From: JAFAXD01 sp051985675 | GTDB lineage: Bacteria; Pseudomonadota; Alphaproteobacteria; Rhizobiales; Xanthobacteraceae | Assembly: GCA_051985675.1 (NCBI GenBank) | Contig: JBPYFJ010000065.1 | Location: 38,494-102,493, forward strand | DNA length: 64,000 nt | Direction: 5' to 3' | In this document: one piece after another, positions 1 to 7,515 of the stretch | Numbering within the stretch: position 1 is the stretch's first letter | Layout of the letters: every line of letters begins with the position of its first letter | Notes under the pieces: generated by a model | Databases searched by the model: none | What the model saw: only the letters and a program-made list of their open reading frames with translations | Told to the model about the DNA's origin: nothing | Position numbers and translations under genes: made by a program

Positions 1-223
1 CCGGATGTACGAAGCGCCTGACGTATTCGACGGATGACATGCTGTAGCCGCCAACCATCTGCGCGGTCGTGCCGAATATCGCATAGAACTGATCATTGAA
101 CGTGAAGCGATCGCTGTCGACGTCGTATTGCCAAAGACCGGCGCGGGCGGCCCTCAACGCACTCAACAGGTGGGCATTGGCCGCGCTATCAGGTCCGTCG
201 GGAAGTCCAGCATCCCGTGACAT
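1..223 (-). CDS. PAS-domain sensory protein, N-terminal fragment
   Basis: The reverse strand reads from an ATG at 223 off the left edge of the window, so only about the first 74 residues are present. Residues about 20-74 look like the start of a PAS fold: a GLWQYDVDSDRF segment, then FNDQFYAIFG and a VRRFVHP ending that resembles the usual 'v.p.D' part of PAS_3/PAS_9 domains. Such domains open sensor kinases, GGDEF/EAL proteins or chemoreceptors, and the output domain lies outside the window. The frame stays open upstream of the ATG, and a GTG at 265 is an alternative start. No clear ribosome binding site precedes either start. Confidence 0.6.
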   Translation of the reverse strand, partial: MSRDAGLPDGPDSAANAHLLSALRAARAGLWQYDVDSDRFTFNDQFYAIFGTTAQMVGGYSMSSVEYVRRFVHP

Positions 224-318
224 GCGAATGAATTTGGACGATTGCCGCGTCCGAATGTCAATCACTAGTTGGGGCGCGATTTTGTTGCATCGCGATAAAG
301 GCTTCCCGAGACCGGTTG

Positions 319-642
319 CTATTTCTGGATGGAGTAAAGATAGGCGCGCACAGCGCGGGCGTTGGCCTGGCTGAACTGGAAATCCGGCATGTCGGGGTGG
401 GTCGAAATCAGCCGCTCGCTCATACGCTCAGTCAACTCGACGATGTTGTAACGGTCGGCGATCGAGCGAAACGGCGGCGCGCCTACGTGTGGGCTCGCGC
501 CGGTCTTGCCGACCGCGTGACAGCGCGCGCAAAGCCGGGTGAGCAAGGCCTTGCCTTGGTCTTCGAGCTGGCCGGCATGCGCGTCCGCCAACAACGATGC
601 CGCCGCTACCAGCAAAACAGAAGCCCGTCGCCAGTTGTTCAT
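319..642 (-). CDS. small periplasmic c-type cytochrome
   Basis: 107 residues from the ATG at 642, chosen because it places a clean signal peptide (NNWRRASVLLVAAASLLADAHAG) at the N-terminus; a longer frame starts at 690. One haem-binding CARCH motif lies about 20 residues after the predicted cleavage site, and a methionine-containing stretch (HPDMPDF) supplies a probable sixth ligand. This is the class I monohaem cytochrome c pattern, with electron transfer in the periplasm. It is the last gene of a minus-strand group with a second cytochrome (985-1308) and a molybdenum hydroxylase subunit (1377-3773), although nrtS on the plus strand lies between the two cytochromes. The redox partner is inferred from position only. 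Confidence 0.85.
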   Translation of the reverse strand: MNNWRRASVLLVAAASLLADAHAGQLEDQGKALLTRLCARCHAVGKTGASPHVGAPPFRSIADRYNIVELTERMSERLISTHPDMPDFQFSQANARAVRAYLYSIQK

Positions 643-744
643 GTCAGCCTTATGGTGCGAAATGCATCGAACGATCTTGCGCTGGATCAATATTTTCGGG
701 GGTTCGATCCGGGCGAGGCGCGTTTGTGATCGGAGGATCGAAGC

Positions 745-981
745 ATGTCCACGCTCGCTCGCGCGTGCCGGTACGCCATGTGCGACGGGGTCCCGCGCCG
801 CTCATTGTACGTGGCCGTTGTGGTCGGGACGATCCTCAACCTGATCAATCAGGGCGACGCTCTCATCGCCGGCGTCGCGATCGATTGGATCAAAGTGCTG
901 ATGACCTATGGGGTGCCTTACTTGGTGAGCACCTACGGCGCGGTTTCCTATCGGCTTTCGCTGCCGCACGGCGCACGCTGA
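745..981 (+). CDS. nrtS: NrtS-like small nitrate/nitrite transporter subunit
   Basis: 78 residues with two hydrophobic segments (about 22-37 and 48-66) separated by a short loop containing NLINQGDALIAG. The order RSLYVAVVVGTILNLINQGDAL ... DWIKVLMTYGVPYLVSTYGA resembles the small NrtS family, whose cyanobacterial members form a two-subunit nitrate/nitrite transporter. A GGAGG ribosome binding site at 732-736 lies 8 bases before the ATG. No partner subunit or nitrate assimilation gene is adjacent. The gene lies on the plus strand between two minus-strand cytochrome c genes, ending 3 bases before the stop end of one. The family call is by pattern; transported substrate in this organism is inferred. 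Confidence 0.7.
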   Translation: MSTLARACRYAMCDGVPRRSLYVAVVVGTILNLINQGDALIAGVAIDWIKVLMTYGVPYLVSTYGAVSYRLSLPHGAR

Positions 982-984
982 ACG

Positions 985-1308
985 CTAATCTGCTTTCAAG
1001 CTCATGATGTAGGCGATCACATTGGCGCGGTCGTCGGCCTGCAAAATCAGGTTCGGCATCGAGGTGTGCGACGTCTGTAGCGAAGCCTGCAGCGCAATCG
1101 TGGTCATGCCCGGCACGGCGGCAATCGTCTCGAAGGTCGGTGCATTGGCGTTGGTCGAGCGCTCACCCTTGCGAATGGCATGGCATGCGGCGCAGATGTC
1201 CTGCGCGACCGCAAGTCCCCGACGCGGATCGCCGCTCTGCGCATATGTCGCCGTGACCGCCAGTGTCAGCAGTCCGAAACCGAACGCCCGGAGTGTCCGC
1301 CTGTTCAT
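985..1308 (-). CDS. small periplasmic c-type cytochrome
   Basis: 107 residues beginning with a signal peptide (NRRTLRAFGFGLLTLAVTATYAQS). A single CAACH haem motif follows about 15 residues after the likely cleavage site, and SMPNLIL near residue 85 offers the methionine ligand. It is a monohaem class I cytochrome c. It starts 68 bases after the molybdenum hydroxylase subunit on the same strand, so cotranscription is likely, and it may accept electrons from that enzyme. It resembles the cytochrome at 319-642 in size and architecture, and the two could be an old duplication. Confidence 0.85.
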   Translation of the reverse strand: MNRRTLRAFGFGLLTLAVTATYAQSGDPRRGLAVAQDICAACHAIRKGERSTNANAPTFETIAAVPGMTTIALQASLQTSHTSMPNLILQADDRANVIAYIMSLKAD

Positions 1309-1376
1309 TATCCTCGCCGGCCTGCCGAATGTCTACGCTACCCTAGTCCGGATCGGCGGTGTTTGATTGACCTAAG

Positions 1377-3773
1377 TCAACGCGGCGCGGGTGTGCGATT
1401 TGGGTCGGCCGCGCCGGCGTCCTGGATCGCCTGCCAGACCTTCTGCGGCGTGGCCGGCATTTCGATGTGGCGGACGCCGAGGTGCCACAGGGCATCCACG
1501 ATCGCGTTGATGACGACGCCGAGCGCCGGCGTGGTGCCGCCTTCGCCGCCGGAGCGGAAACCGAGCGGATGCGAGCTTGCCGGGACCTCGCTGAGTTCGG
1601 TCGCAAAGGACGGCAGGTCGGTGGCGCGCAGCAACGCATAGTCCATCAGCGACGCCGAGAGCATTTGGCCGCTGTCGCCGTCATACCAGCACTCTTCCAT
1701 GAGCGCCTGACCAACCCCCTGGGCGATCCCGCCGTGGGTCTGACCGTGCAGGATCAGCGGATTGACCGCGCGGCCGACGTCGTCGACCGACGCGTAGCGC
1801 ACAATCGCCACGTTGCCAGTGTCAGGATCGACCTCGACCTCGCAGACGCACGAGCCGTAGGGAAAGCAGAGGCCGGACGTTACCCGGTCGCACGAGCCGC
1901 TCAACGGGCCGCGCAGCGCCTCCGGCAGATCGCTGCCCTCGGCGGCGGCGGTGGCAATCTCGAACAGGCCGAGCGAACGGTCAGTGTCCGCGATCGTAAA
2001 GCGACCAGCGGCGAACCGCACGCTGTCGATCGGTGCCTGCAGCAGCAACGCCGCGACCTCGCGCCCCCTCTGGATGATGTCATCGGCGGCGGCCCGGATA
2101 ACGATGCTGCCGAACCGGATCGAACGGCCGGAATGCGAGCCGCCTCCCGCCTTGACGACATCGGTATCGCCGGTGCGCACCCGTACGGCGGCGAACGGCA
2201 CGCCCAACCAATCGGCGACGATCTGCGAGAAGGCGGTTTCATGCCCTTGTCCGGTCGCCTGTGTGCCGATGACGAGGTCGACGCGACCATCCGGCAGGAC
2301 CGTGATGTCCGCGCGCTCGCGCGGGACCCCGCTGGTCGCCTCGATGTAGTTCGCCACCCCGATGCCGGCGAGCTTACCGCGCTTTCGCGCAGCCTTGCGG
2401 CGCTTCTGGAAGCCCGCCCAGTCTGCGATATCCAGCGCGCGCTGCATGGCGTTGACGTAGTCGCCGCTGTCGTAGGTGATGCCGACGGGATTGCGCCATG
2501 GCAGCGCCTTCGCCGGGATCATGTTGCGGCGGCGCAGCTCGACCCGATCGAAGCCGCATTCGCGCGCCGCGAGATCCATCAGCCGTTCTATCACGTACAT
2601 CGCTTCGGGTCGCCCAGCGCTGCGATAAGGAATCGTGCTCGGCGTGTTGGTCAGCGCGGCGCGGGCTTGGTAGTGCGCCACCGGCACCGCATAGAGGCTC
2701 GTCATCAGTTGCACCCCCTTGTTGAGGGGCACGAACGAGGCCGCATGGGCGCCGATGTTGCTGAGGTTGGACGAGCGCATTGCCAGGACGCGGCCCTTGG
2801 CATCGAGCGCGAGCTCGGCGGTGACGGTGAGATCTCGCGCCTGGTAGTCGCTCAGGAAGGATTCGTTGCGATCGGCGACATGCTTGACCGGACGCCCGAC
2901 CATTCGCGCCGCATACGCGACCAGCGCAAATTCCGGATGGGTCGCGTTGCGGGTGCCGAAATTGCCGCCGACGTCGCGCGGCGCCACCACGCGAACCTGT
3001 TCGGGCGCAACGCCGAGAATGGTCGCGAGCTCCAGACGCACTTGGACGACGCCAAGCCCGTGCGAGACGTTGATGGTGTAGCGCCCGGATTCGCCGTCAT
3101 AAGACGCGATCACCGCGCGCGGCTCGAGATGCACCCCGGTGACTCGCTGGACGCGGGTATCGAGCTTGACCCGATAGGCGGCCTTTGCGAACGCCGCATC
3201 GGTTGCGGCTGCGTCGCCGATCTCGGCGTCAAGCGCGACATTGCCAGGCACGTGATCCCACAGGCGCGGCGCCGCCGGCCCGATCGCCTGCGCGGCGAGC
3301 GTCACCGCCGGCAGCGGCTCCCACGTGATCTCGATGAGCTCGGCGGCATCCTTCGCGGCCGCCTGTGTGTCGGCCACCACCATAGCCACGGCCTCGCCGG
3401 CGAAGCGAGCGCGGTCCGCGGGAAGCAAAACCTGCTCGGTGGCGAGCCGCTCGCTGCCGTCGCGGTTGCGCAATGGCACGTCGGAACCCATGTGCGAGCT
3501 GCCGACCGCGTGCGGGATTGGTTTGAGCCCGGCGCGCGCGATGTCTGCGCCGACATAGACCGCAAGCACACCCGGGGCTTGCCGGGCCGGCGCCGCGTCG
3601 ATTGAGCGAATGTGCGCGTGCGCGTGCGGCGATCGCACGAACACCGCGTAGGCTGCACCCCGGACGTCGAGATCATCCGCGTAGCATCCGCCGCCGACAA
3701 TCAGCCGGTCGTCTTCCTTGCGGCGCACCGCGTCGCCGATCCCGGTGTGTCCGGCACCCTCAAGGCTGGCCAC
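1377..3773 (-). CDS. xanthine dehydrogenase family protein, molybdopterin-binding (large) subunit
   Basis: 798 residues covering the usual large-subunit layout: aldehyde oxidase/xanthine dehydrogenase a/b hammerhead (about 15-130), then the molybdopterin-binding domains. Visible motifs are HVPGNVALD, GGNFGTRN, PYRSAGRPEA, a GQGHETAFSQ cofactor-binding stretch and the catalytic glutamate in GGEGGTT near residue 744. The CO-dehydrogenase active-site loop with cysteine is absent, so it should oxidise an aldehyde or N-heterocycle rather than CO. A GGGAGGA sequence lies just before the GTG start. No FAD or 2Fe-2S subunit gene is next to it; the downstream neighbours on this strand are cytochromes c. 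Substrate unknown. Confidence 0.88.
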   Translation of the reverse strand: MASLEGAGHTGIGDAVRRKEDDRLIVGGGCYADDLDVRGAAYAVFVRSPHAHAHIRSIDAAPARQAPGVLAVYVGADIARAGLKPIPHAVGSSHMGSDVPLRNRDGSERLATEQVLLPADRARFAGEAVAMVVADTQAAAKDAAELIEITWEPLPAVTLAAQAIGPAAPRLWDHVPGNVALDAEIGDAAATDAAFAKAAYRVKLDTRVQRVTGVHLEPRAVIASYDGESGRYTINVSHGLGVVQVRLELATILGVAPEQVRVVAPRDVGGNFGTRNATHPEFALVAYAARMVGRPVKHVADRNESFLSDYQARDLTVTAELALDAKGRVLAMRSSNLSNIGAHAASFVPLNKGVQLMTSLYAVPVAHYQARAALTNTPSTIPYRSAGRPEAMYVIERLMDLAARECGFDRVELRRRNMIPAKALPWRNPVGITYDSGDYVNAMQRALDIADWAGFQKRRKAARKRGKLAGIGVANYIEATSGVPRERADITVLPDGRVDLVIGTQATGQGHETAFSQIVADWLGVPFAAVRVRTGDTDVVKAGGGSHSGRSIRFGSIVIRAAADDIIQRGREVAALLLQAPIDSVRFAAGRFTIADTDRSLGLFEIATAAAEGSDLPEALRGPLSGSCDRVTSGLCFPYGSCVCEVEVDPDTGNVAIVRYASVDDVGRAVNPLILHGQTHGGIAQGVGQALMEECWYDGDSGQMLSASLMDYALLRATDLPSFATELSEVPASSHPLGFRSGGEGGTTPALGVVINAIVDALWHLGVRHIEMPATPQKVWQAIQDAGAADPNRTPAPR

Positions 3774-4011
3774 GTATCCTCCCGCTTAGCCGCGCGCATG
3801 ACGTACAACAGATGGGGCCCGGTTCGGAAGCGCCGTGTGATGGCATTTTGTAAGCGCGGCCATGCGTTTGGGCTGGCTGCTGGCGTGCGCGACGCGAGAC
3901 CCTAGCGCCTCACCAACTTGAGTGCGATACTTCTTGGGTCAGCAGCCACACGCGGTTCTTGCCACGGACGCACAAGCGTCGGCCACCGCATGGCCTGTCG
4001 GAGGAAAAACT

Positions 4012-5238
4012 ATGCCTGACCGGATACTGACGACCCATGCCGGCAGTCTGCCACGCCCGGCAAAAGTCATCGAACTCAATCATCAACGTATCGACGGCGA
4101 GAAGGTCGACGAGGCCGCCTTCCAAAGCGAACTCAAGGATGCGGTGGTTGACCTCGTCCGCCGCCAGAAACAGGCCGGCATCGATCTCGTCAACGACGGC
4201 GAGTTCGGCCACACCATGGGGTATGACTACGACTACGGGGCGTGGTGGTCATATGTGATCCGGCGCCTCAATGGCGTCGAGGTCGTGCCCGTCCCGCTTT
4301 GGGAACTGAAATTGTCGGTTCCTCCGCGCGCCAAGCCGGCACCCGGCGAATTCGTGCTGGGCAGCTTCGGCGATCGCAGGGACTGGAACAAGTTTCACGA
4401 AGCCTACGCCGATCCGCGCACCGGCTGCGCGTTGCCCGACCAGTTCATGGCGCACTACAGCCCAGTGGTCCGCGGACCCATCAGCTACAAGGGGCAGGAA
4501 ACGACTGCGCGCGATATCGCCAACCTCAAAGCCGGTCTCGCGGCTGCGGGAATCAAAGAAGGGTGGATGAACTCGGTCGCGCCGGCAAGCTGCGCCCGCT
4601 TCCCAAACGAGTACTACAAGACCGACGAGGAACTCCTGTACGCCTGCGCCGACGCGATGCGCGAGGAGTACAAGGCAATCATCGATGCCGGGCTGATCGT
4701 CCAGCTCGACGATCCGGCAATCGCCGAGAACTGGGACCAGGCGAAGGACGAGCCCAGCGTAGAGGGCTACCGGCGCTACACCAAGACCCGCATCGACGCG
4801 CTCAACCATGCGATCCGTGGGCTGCCAGCCGACCGCATCCGCTTCCACCTCTGCTGGGGAAGCTGGCACGGCCCGCATTTCACCGACTTTCCGATGGCCG
4901 ATCTCGTCGACCTGATGCTGACCATCAATGCGGGGGCGTATTCGTTCGAGGCCGCAAACGTCCGCCACGAACACGAGTGGAAGGTCTGGCGCAACGTCAA
5001 GCTGCCGGAAGGTAAGACGATCCTGCCCGGTGTCGTCACGCACTCGACCAACGTGATCGAGCATCCCGAGGTCGTCGCGGACCGGATCGTGCGCTTTGCC
5101 GAGGTGGTCGGCCGCGACAACGTCGTCGCCTCGACCGATTGCGGGCTCGGCGGGCGCGTGCACCCGCAGCTCGCTTGGGCGAAGCTTGAGACGCTGTCGC
5201 GGGGCGCCGAGATCGCCTCGCAACGGCTGTGGCACTAG
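4012..5238 (+). CDS. cobalamin-independent methionine synthase II family protein (MetE C-terminal-like)
   Basis: 408 residues of the UROD/MetE-like barrel fold. The start is the ATG at 4012, preceded by GGAGG at 4000-4004, rather than an upstream in-frame ATG at 3922. TTHAGSLPRP at the N-terminus, FHLCWGSWHG and STDCGLGGR near the C-terminus carry the His/Cys residues that bind zinc in MetE. It is about half the length of full MetE and lacks the N-terminal barrel. Relatives of this size are often involved in methyl or thiol transfer to small molecules rather than in bulk methionine synthesis, and metH is present elsewhere in this window. The stop codon lies inside a hairpin of a repeat element. 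Function beyond family is not certain. Confidence 0.85.
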   Translation: MPDRILTTHAGSLPRPAKVIELNHQRIDGEKVDEAAFQSELKDAVVDLVRRQKQAGIDLVNDGEFGHTMGYDYDYGAWWSYVIRRLNGVEVVPVPLWELKLSVPPRAKPAPGEFVLGSFGDRRDWNKFHEAYADPRTGCALPDQFMAHYSPVVRGPISYKGQETTARDIANLKAGLAAAGIKEGWMNSVAPASCARFPNEYYKTDEELLYACADAMREEYKAIIDAGLIVQLDDPAIAENWDQAKDEPSVEGYRRYTKTRIDALNHAIRGLPADRIRFHLCWGSWHGPHFTDFPMADLVDLMLTINAGAYSFEAANVRHEHEWKVWRNVKLPEGKTILPGVVTHSTNVIEHPEVVADRIVRFAEVVGRDNVVASTDCGLGGRVHPQLAWAKLETLSRGAEIASQRLWH

Positions 5239-5400
5239 GGCCGCCGATTTGGCGTTCCTACAGCGCTTGCGGCACGCTCGCGAAGGAACGTCAAATCGAG
5301 AAGCGGCCCTAGAATCATATGTTTGCTAGCGCCCCTTTGCTTCCGAAGTTCGTACCCGTGGTTGCCGTGATGTGTCACGAACTTCGGAAGCGGGGCGCTA
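5235..5400. repeat. twin-hairpin repeat element, copy 1
   Basis: Two long inverted repeats joined by a short linker. Hairpin A (5235-5312) pairs CTAGGGCCGC with GCGGCCCTAG, GATTTG with CAAATC and CGTTCC with GGAACG. The linker AATCATATGTTTG follows at 5313-5325. Hairpin B (5326-5400) pairs TAGCGCCCC plus GCTTCCGAAGTTCGT with their exact complements, with a TTT bulge on one side. A second copy with the same plan and nearly the same length is at 31763-31927. The left arm contains the stop codon of the preceding gene. It has no coding capacity and resembles REP/BIME or MITE-type intergenic repeats. Confidence 0.85.
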
Positions 5401-5408
5401 ATTCGGGC

Positions 5409-6815
5409 TCATACTTCGGCAGCCGCTCGCTCCACGGCGACGTGAAGGCGCGCCGGCTGCCATAGGCCGGCGACCGCCCCCAGGAGCGACAGAGTGGCGG
5501 AGACACCGGTCGCCGCCACGAAGCCGGTGGTGAAGGCTTTGGCGGACCCGAAACCGCCGACCGCCATGAACACGGCGACCGCGATTGCAATCCCGGTGAC
5601 CCCGCCGAGAAAGCGGAACATGTTGAACACGCCGGAGGCCTTGCCGACCTCGGGCCGCGCGACTGAGTTCAGCACGGCGTTCTGCGCGGCGGGCATCGCC
5701 ATCGAAACGCCGGCTCCTGTGATGATCAATGGCGCGACCAGCTCGACGAACGCGAGATCAGGCGCCGCGATCGCGGCGATCCAGGCCATTCCGATGGCCT
5801 GCAGGACGAGACCGGCCACGACCAACGAGCGCTCCCCGATCCGGTTCACGAGACCGCCGGCGACCGGCGCGACCACAAACAAGGTCGCTGTCCAGGGCAA
5901 CAGGCGGAGGCCTGCGCCGAGAGGGCCGTAGCCCTGCGCGGTCTGCAGGAACTGCGGCAGGAAAAACAGAACGCCGTACATTCCGGCCGAGTAGAGGAAG
6001 CAGGCGCCGACGCCGGACGAGAAGGCGCGGGCGCTGAAGAGCCGCATCGGCACCATTGGCGCCCGGGCGCGCAATTCCCACACGACGAAGCCTGCGGCGA
6101 GGACGAGACCCGCCCCCAGCGCCGCGAGCACCTCGCGGCTGCCCCAGCCCGCCACGTTTCCCTGCATCAGGCCGAATACCAGCCCGAGCGCGGCGCCGGT
6201 CACCAGGACGACGCCGGCACCGTCGACGGCTGTTCCAGGGCCGAAGCTCTCTGGAACGCGACGGTACGCCAACGGAATGACAATGAAGCCGATCGGGATG
6301 TTGATCCAGAAGATCCACTGCCAAGCGGCCCCCTGAGCGATTGCACCGCCCACAATCGGGCCGGCGATGAGCGCGAGCCCGGTCACGCCACTGAAGATCC
6401 CCAGCGCCTTGGCGCGTTCCTGGGGCGGAAAGGTTGCACTTAGGAGCGCCATCGCGATCGGCATGATGAGCGCGGCGCCGGCGCCCTGGGCCGCGCGGGC
6501 GCCGATCAGCCAACCCACGCTGCCGGCCAGCGCGCAGGCCGCCGAAGCGGCCACGAACAGCACGAGCCCGGCAATGAACACGCGCCGGCGGCCGAAGCGG
6601 TCGCCCATAGCGGCGCCGGTGAGCAGCAGCACGGCGAAGCTCAGGTTGTAGGCGTTCATGGTCCACTCCAGCGCCTCGATCGAGGCGTGAAGCTCAGTGC
6701 GCATGGTGTTCAGCGCAGTTGCCACCACCATGGCGTCGAGCACGGCCATCAGCGAACCGGCCGACGTCAGGGCGAGCACCCAGATCTTGGTGGCGCCGTC
6801 GTTTGTATCAGGCAT
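5409..6815 (-). CDS. MFS transporter of the DHA2 (EmrB/QacA) drug-exporter family
   Basis: 468 residues with about 14 hydrophobic segments, the number expected of DHA2 proton-driven drug exporters. The first segment carries LDAMVVATALNTM, corresponding to the family's motif D1 'LDxTVVNVALP', and GDRFGRRRVF after TM2 is MFS motif A. The ATG at 6815 has a GAAGGA ribosome binding site; a much longer open frame upstream has no transporter character. The gene begins 41 bases after the monooxygenase-fold gene on the same strand, suggesting one operon under control of the divergent ECF sigma factor. Substrate unknown. Confidence 0.9.
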   Translation of the reverse strand: MPDTNDGATKIWVLALTSAGSLMAVLDAMVVATALNTMRTELHASIEALEWTMNAYNLSFAVLLLTGAAMGDRFGRRRVFIAGLVLFVAASAACALAGSVGWLIGARAAQGAGAALIMPIAMALLSATFPPQERAKALGIFSGVTGLALIAGPIVGGAIAQGAAWQWIFWINIPIGFIVIPLAYRRVPESFGPGTAVDGAGVVLVTGAALGLVFGLMQGNVAGWGSREVLAALGAGLVLAAGFVVWELRARAPMVPMRLFSARAFSSGVGACFLYSAGMYGVLFFLPQFLQTAQGYGPLGAGLRLLPWTATLFVVAPVAGGLVNRIGERSLVVAGLVLQAIGMAWIAAIAAPDLAFVELVAPLIITGAGVSMAMPAAQNAVLNSVARPEVGKASGVFNMFRFLGGVTGIAIAVAVFMAVGGFGSAKAFTTGFVAATGVSATLSLLGAVAGLWQPARLHVAVERAAAEV

Positions 6816-6855
6816 GGGTTGGCATCCTTCCGATCGCGGTTGACGTCGGTCTGGG

Positions 6856-7296
6856 TCATGCGTGGAGGACGAAAGGCACATCACATTCAAACGCCTCGAA
6901 CTTCGCCAGCGCAGTGATGTGCGCAAAGTACGGGCCCAGCGCGGGATTCTGGCGAAACGCCTCGATATCCCTGCTGCTTCGCCACTGCGAGTAGATGACC
7001 ACCCGCCGGCCATCCTTGCTGCTGAGCAGATTGGTCGAAATCCATCCAGGCGATTTGCTGAACACGCTTTCGGTGCCATCTTTGAGAAGCTCGACCAGCT
7101 TCTGCTGGTTCTCAGCTTCGACGCTGAAGACATTGATCAAGGTCGTGATGCCGGCATCCGCGCGAATTGTCGTTGCCATGTCTGGGCTCCTGGTTTGGCT
7201 TTGGGCTGGGACAGCGTGCGCGACAACCGCGACGCCGGAAGCAATGCTCGTAGCGACGAACGAACGGCGGGACGGCTTGGCTTGGATGGCATGCAT
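6856..7296 (-). CDS. antibiotic biosynthesis monooxygenase (ABM) fold protein with Tat-like leader
   Basis: 146 residues from the ATG at 7296 (AAGGA upstream). The first 35 residues contain SRRSFVATSIASGVAVVAHA, a plausible twin-arginine signal ending near AQSQ. From about residue 40 the sequence follows the ABM dimeric alpha/beta-barrel pattern (ITTLINVFSVEAENQQKLVELL ... GWISTNLLSSKDGRRVVIYSQW). A second ATG at 7179 has its own AGGAG seven bases upstream and would give a 107-residue cytoplasmic form consisting of the ABM domain alone. It lies upstream of the MFS exporter gene and divergent from the sigma factor. Enzymatic role unknown. Confidence 0.75.
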   Translation of the reverse strand: MHAIQAKPSRRSFVATSIASGVAVVAHAVPAQSQTRSPDMATTIRADAGITTLINVFSVEAENQQKLVELLKDGTESVFSKSPGWISTNLLSSKDGRRVVIYSQWRSSRDIEAFRQNPALGPYFAHITALAKFEAFECDVPFVLHA

Positions 7297-7350
7297 GGGG
7301 CGTTCCTTTCGGGGCGTTGGCGTTGCCGGGTGGTCACGATTTCGCCGTTT

Positions 7351-7377
7351 GTCGGAGGCGTGATCGTGCCCGTGACA
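7351..7377 (-). promoter_or_regulatory. candidate ECF-sigma promoter for the ABM-MFS operon
   Basis: On the minus strand TGTCACG (7377-7371) is followed after 16 bases by CGAC (7354-7351), about 55 bases before the ABM start codon. The pattern reported for ECF41-type sigma factors, recalled from memory, is TGTCACA-N16-CGTC, so both boxes match with one mismatch each and the same spacing. The divergent gene at 7516 encodes a sigma factor of the SnoaL-fused type. This is a prediction from motif and position. Confidence 0.45.
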
Positions 7378-7515
7378 CCAGGACGATCCGGAAGGGCAGT
7401 TCGAACCGGCGAAAAAAATATTTTTGAGCAATTCTTTTCGACACCCTGAAACGTCTAGGGGATGCAGGCCATCATCCGGGCTGCGGCCAACTGGAGCACA
7501 AGGGGGCAATGACGC

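Noticed and set aside
1467..3605. 712-codon open frame on the plus strand
   Set aside because: It is the antisense shadow of the molybdenum hydroxylase gene, which has clear motifs on the minus strand; long antisense frames are common at this GC content.
7413..7426. AAAAATATTTTT palindrome near the sigma factor gene
   Set aside because: Simple A/T run; could be a promoter UP element or chance, with no further support.
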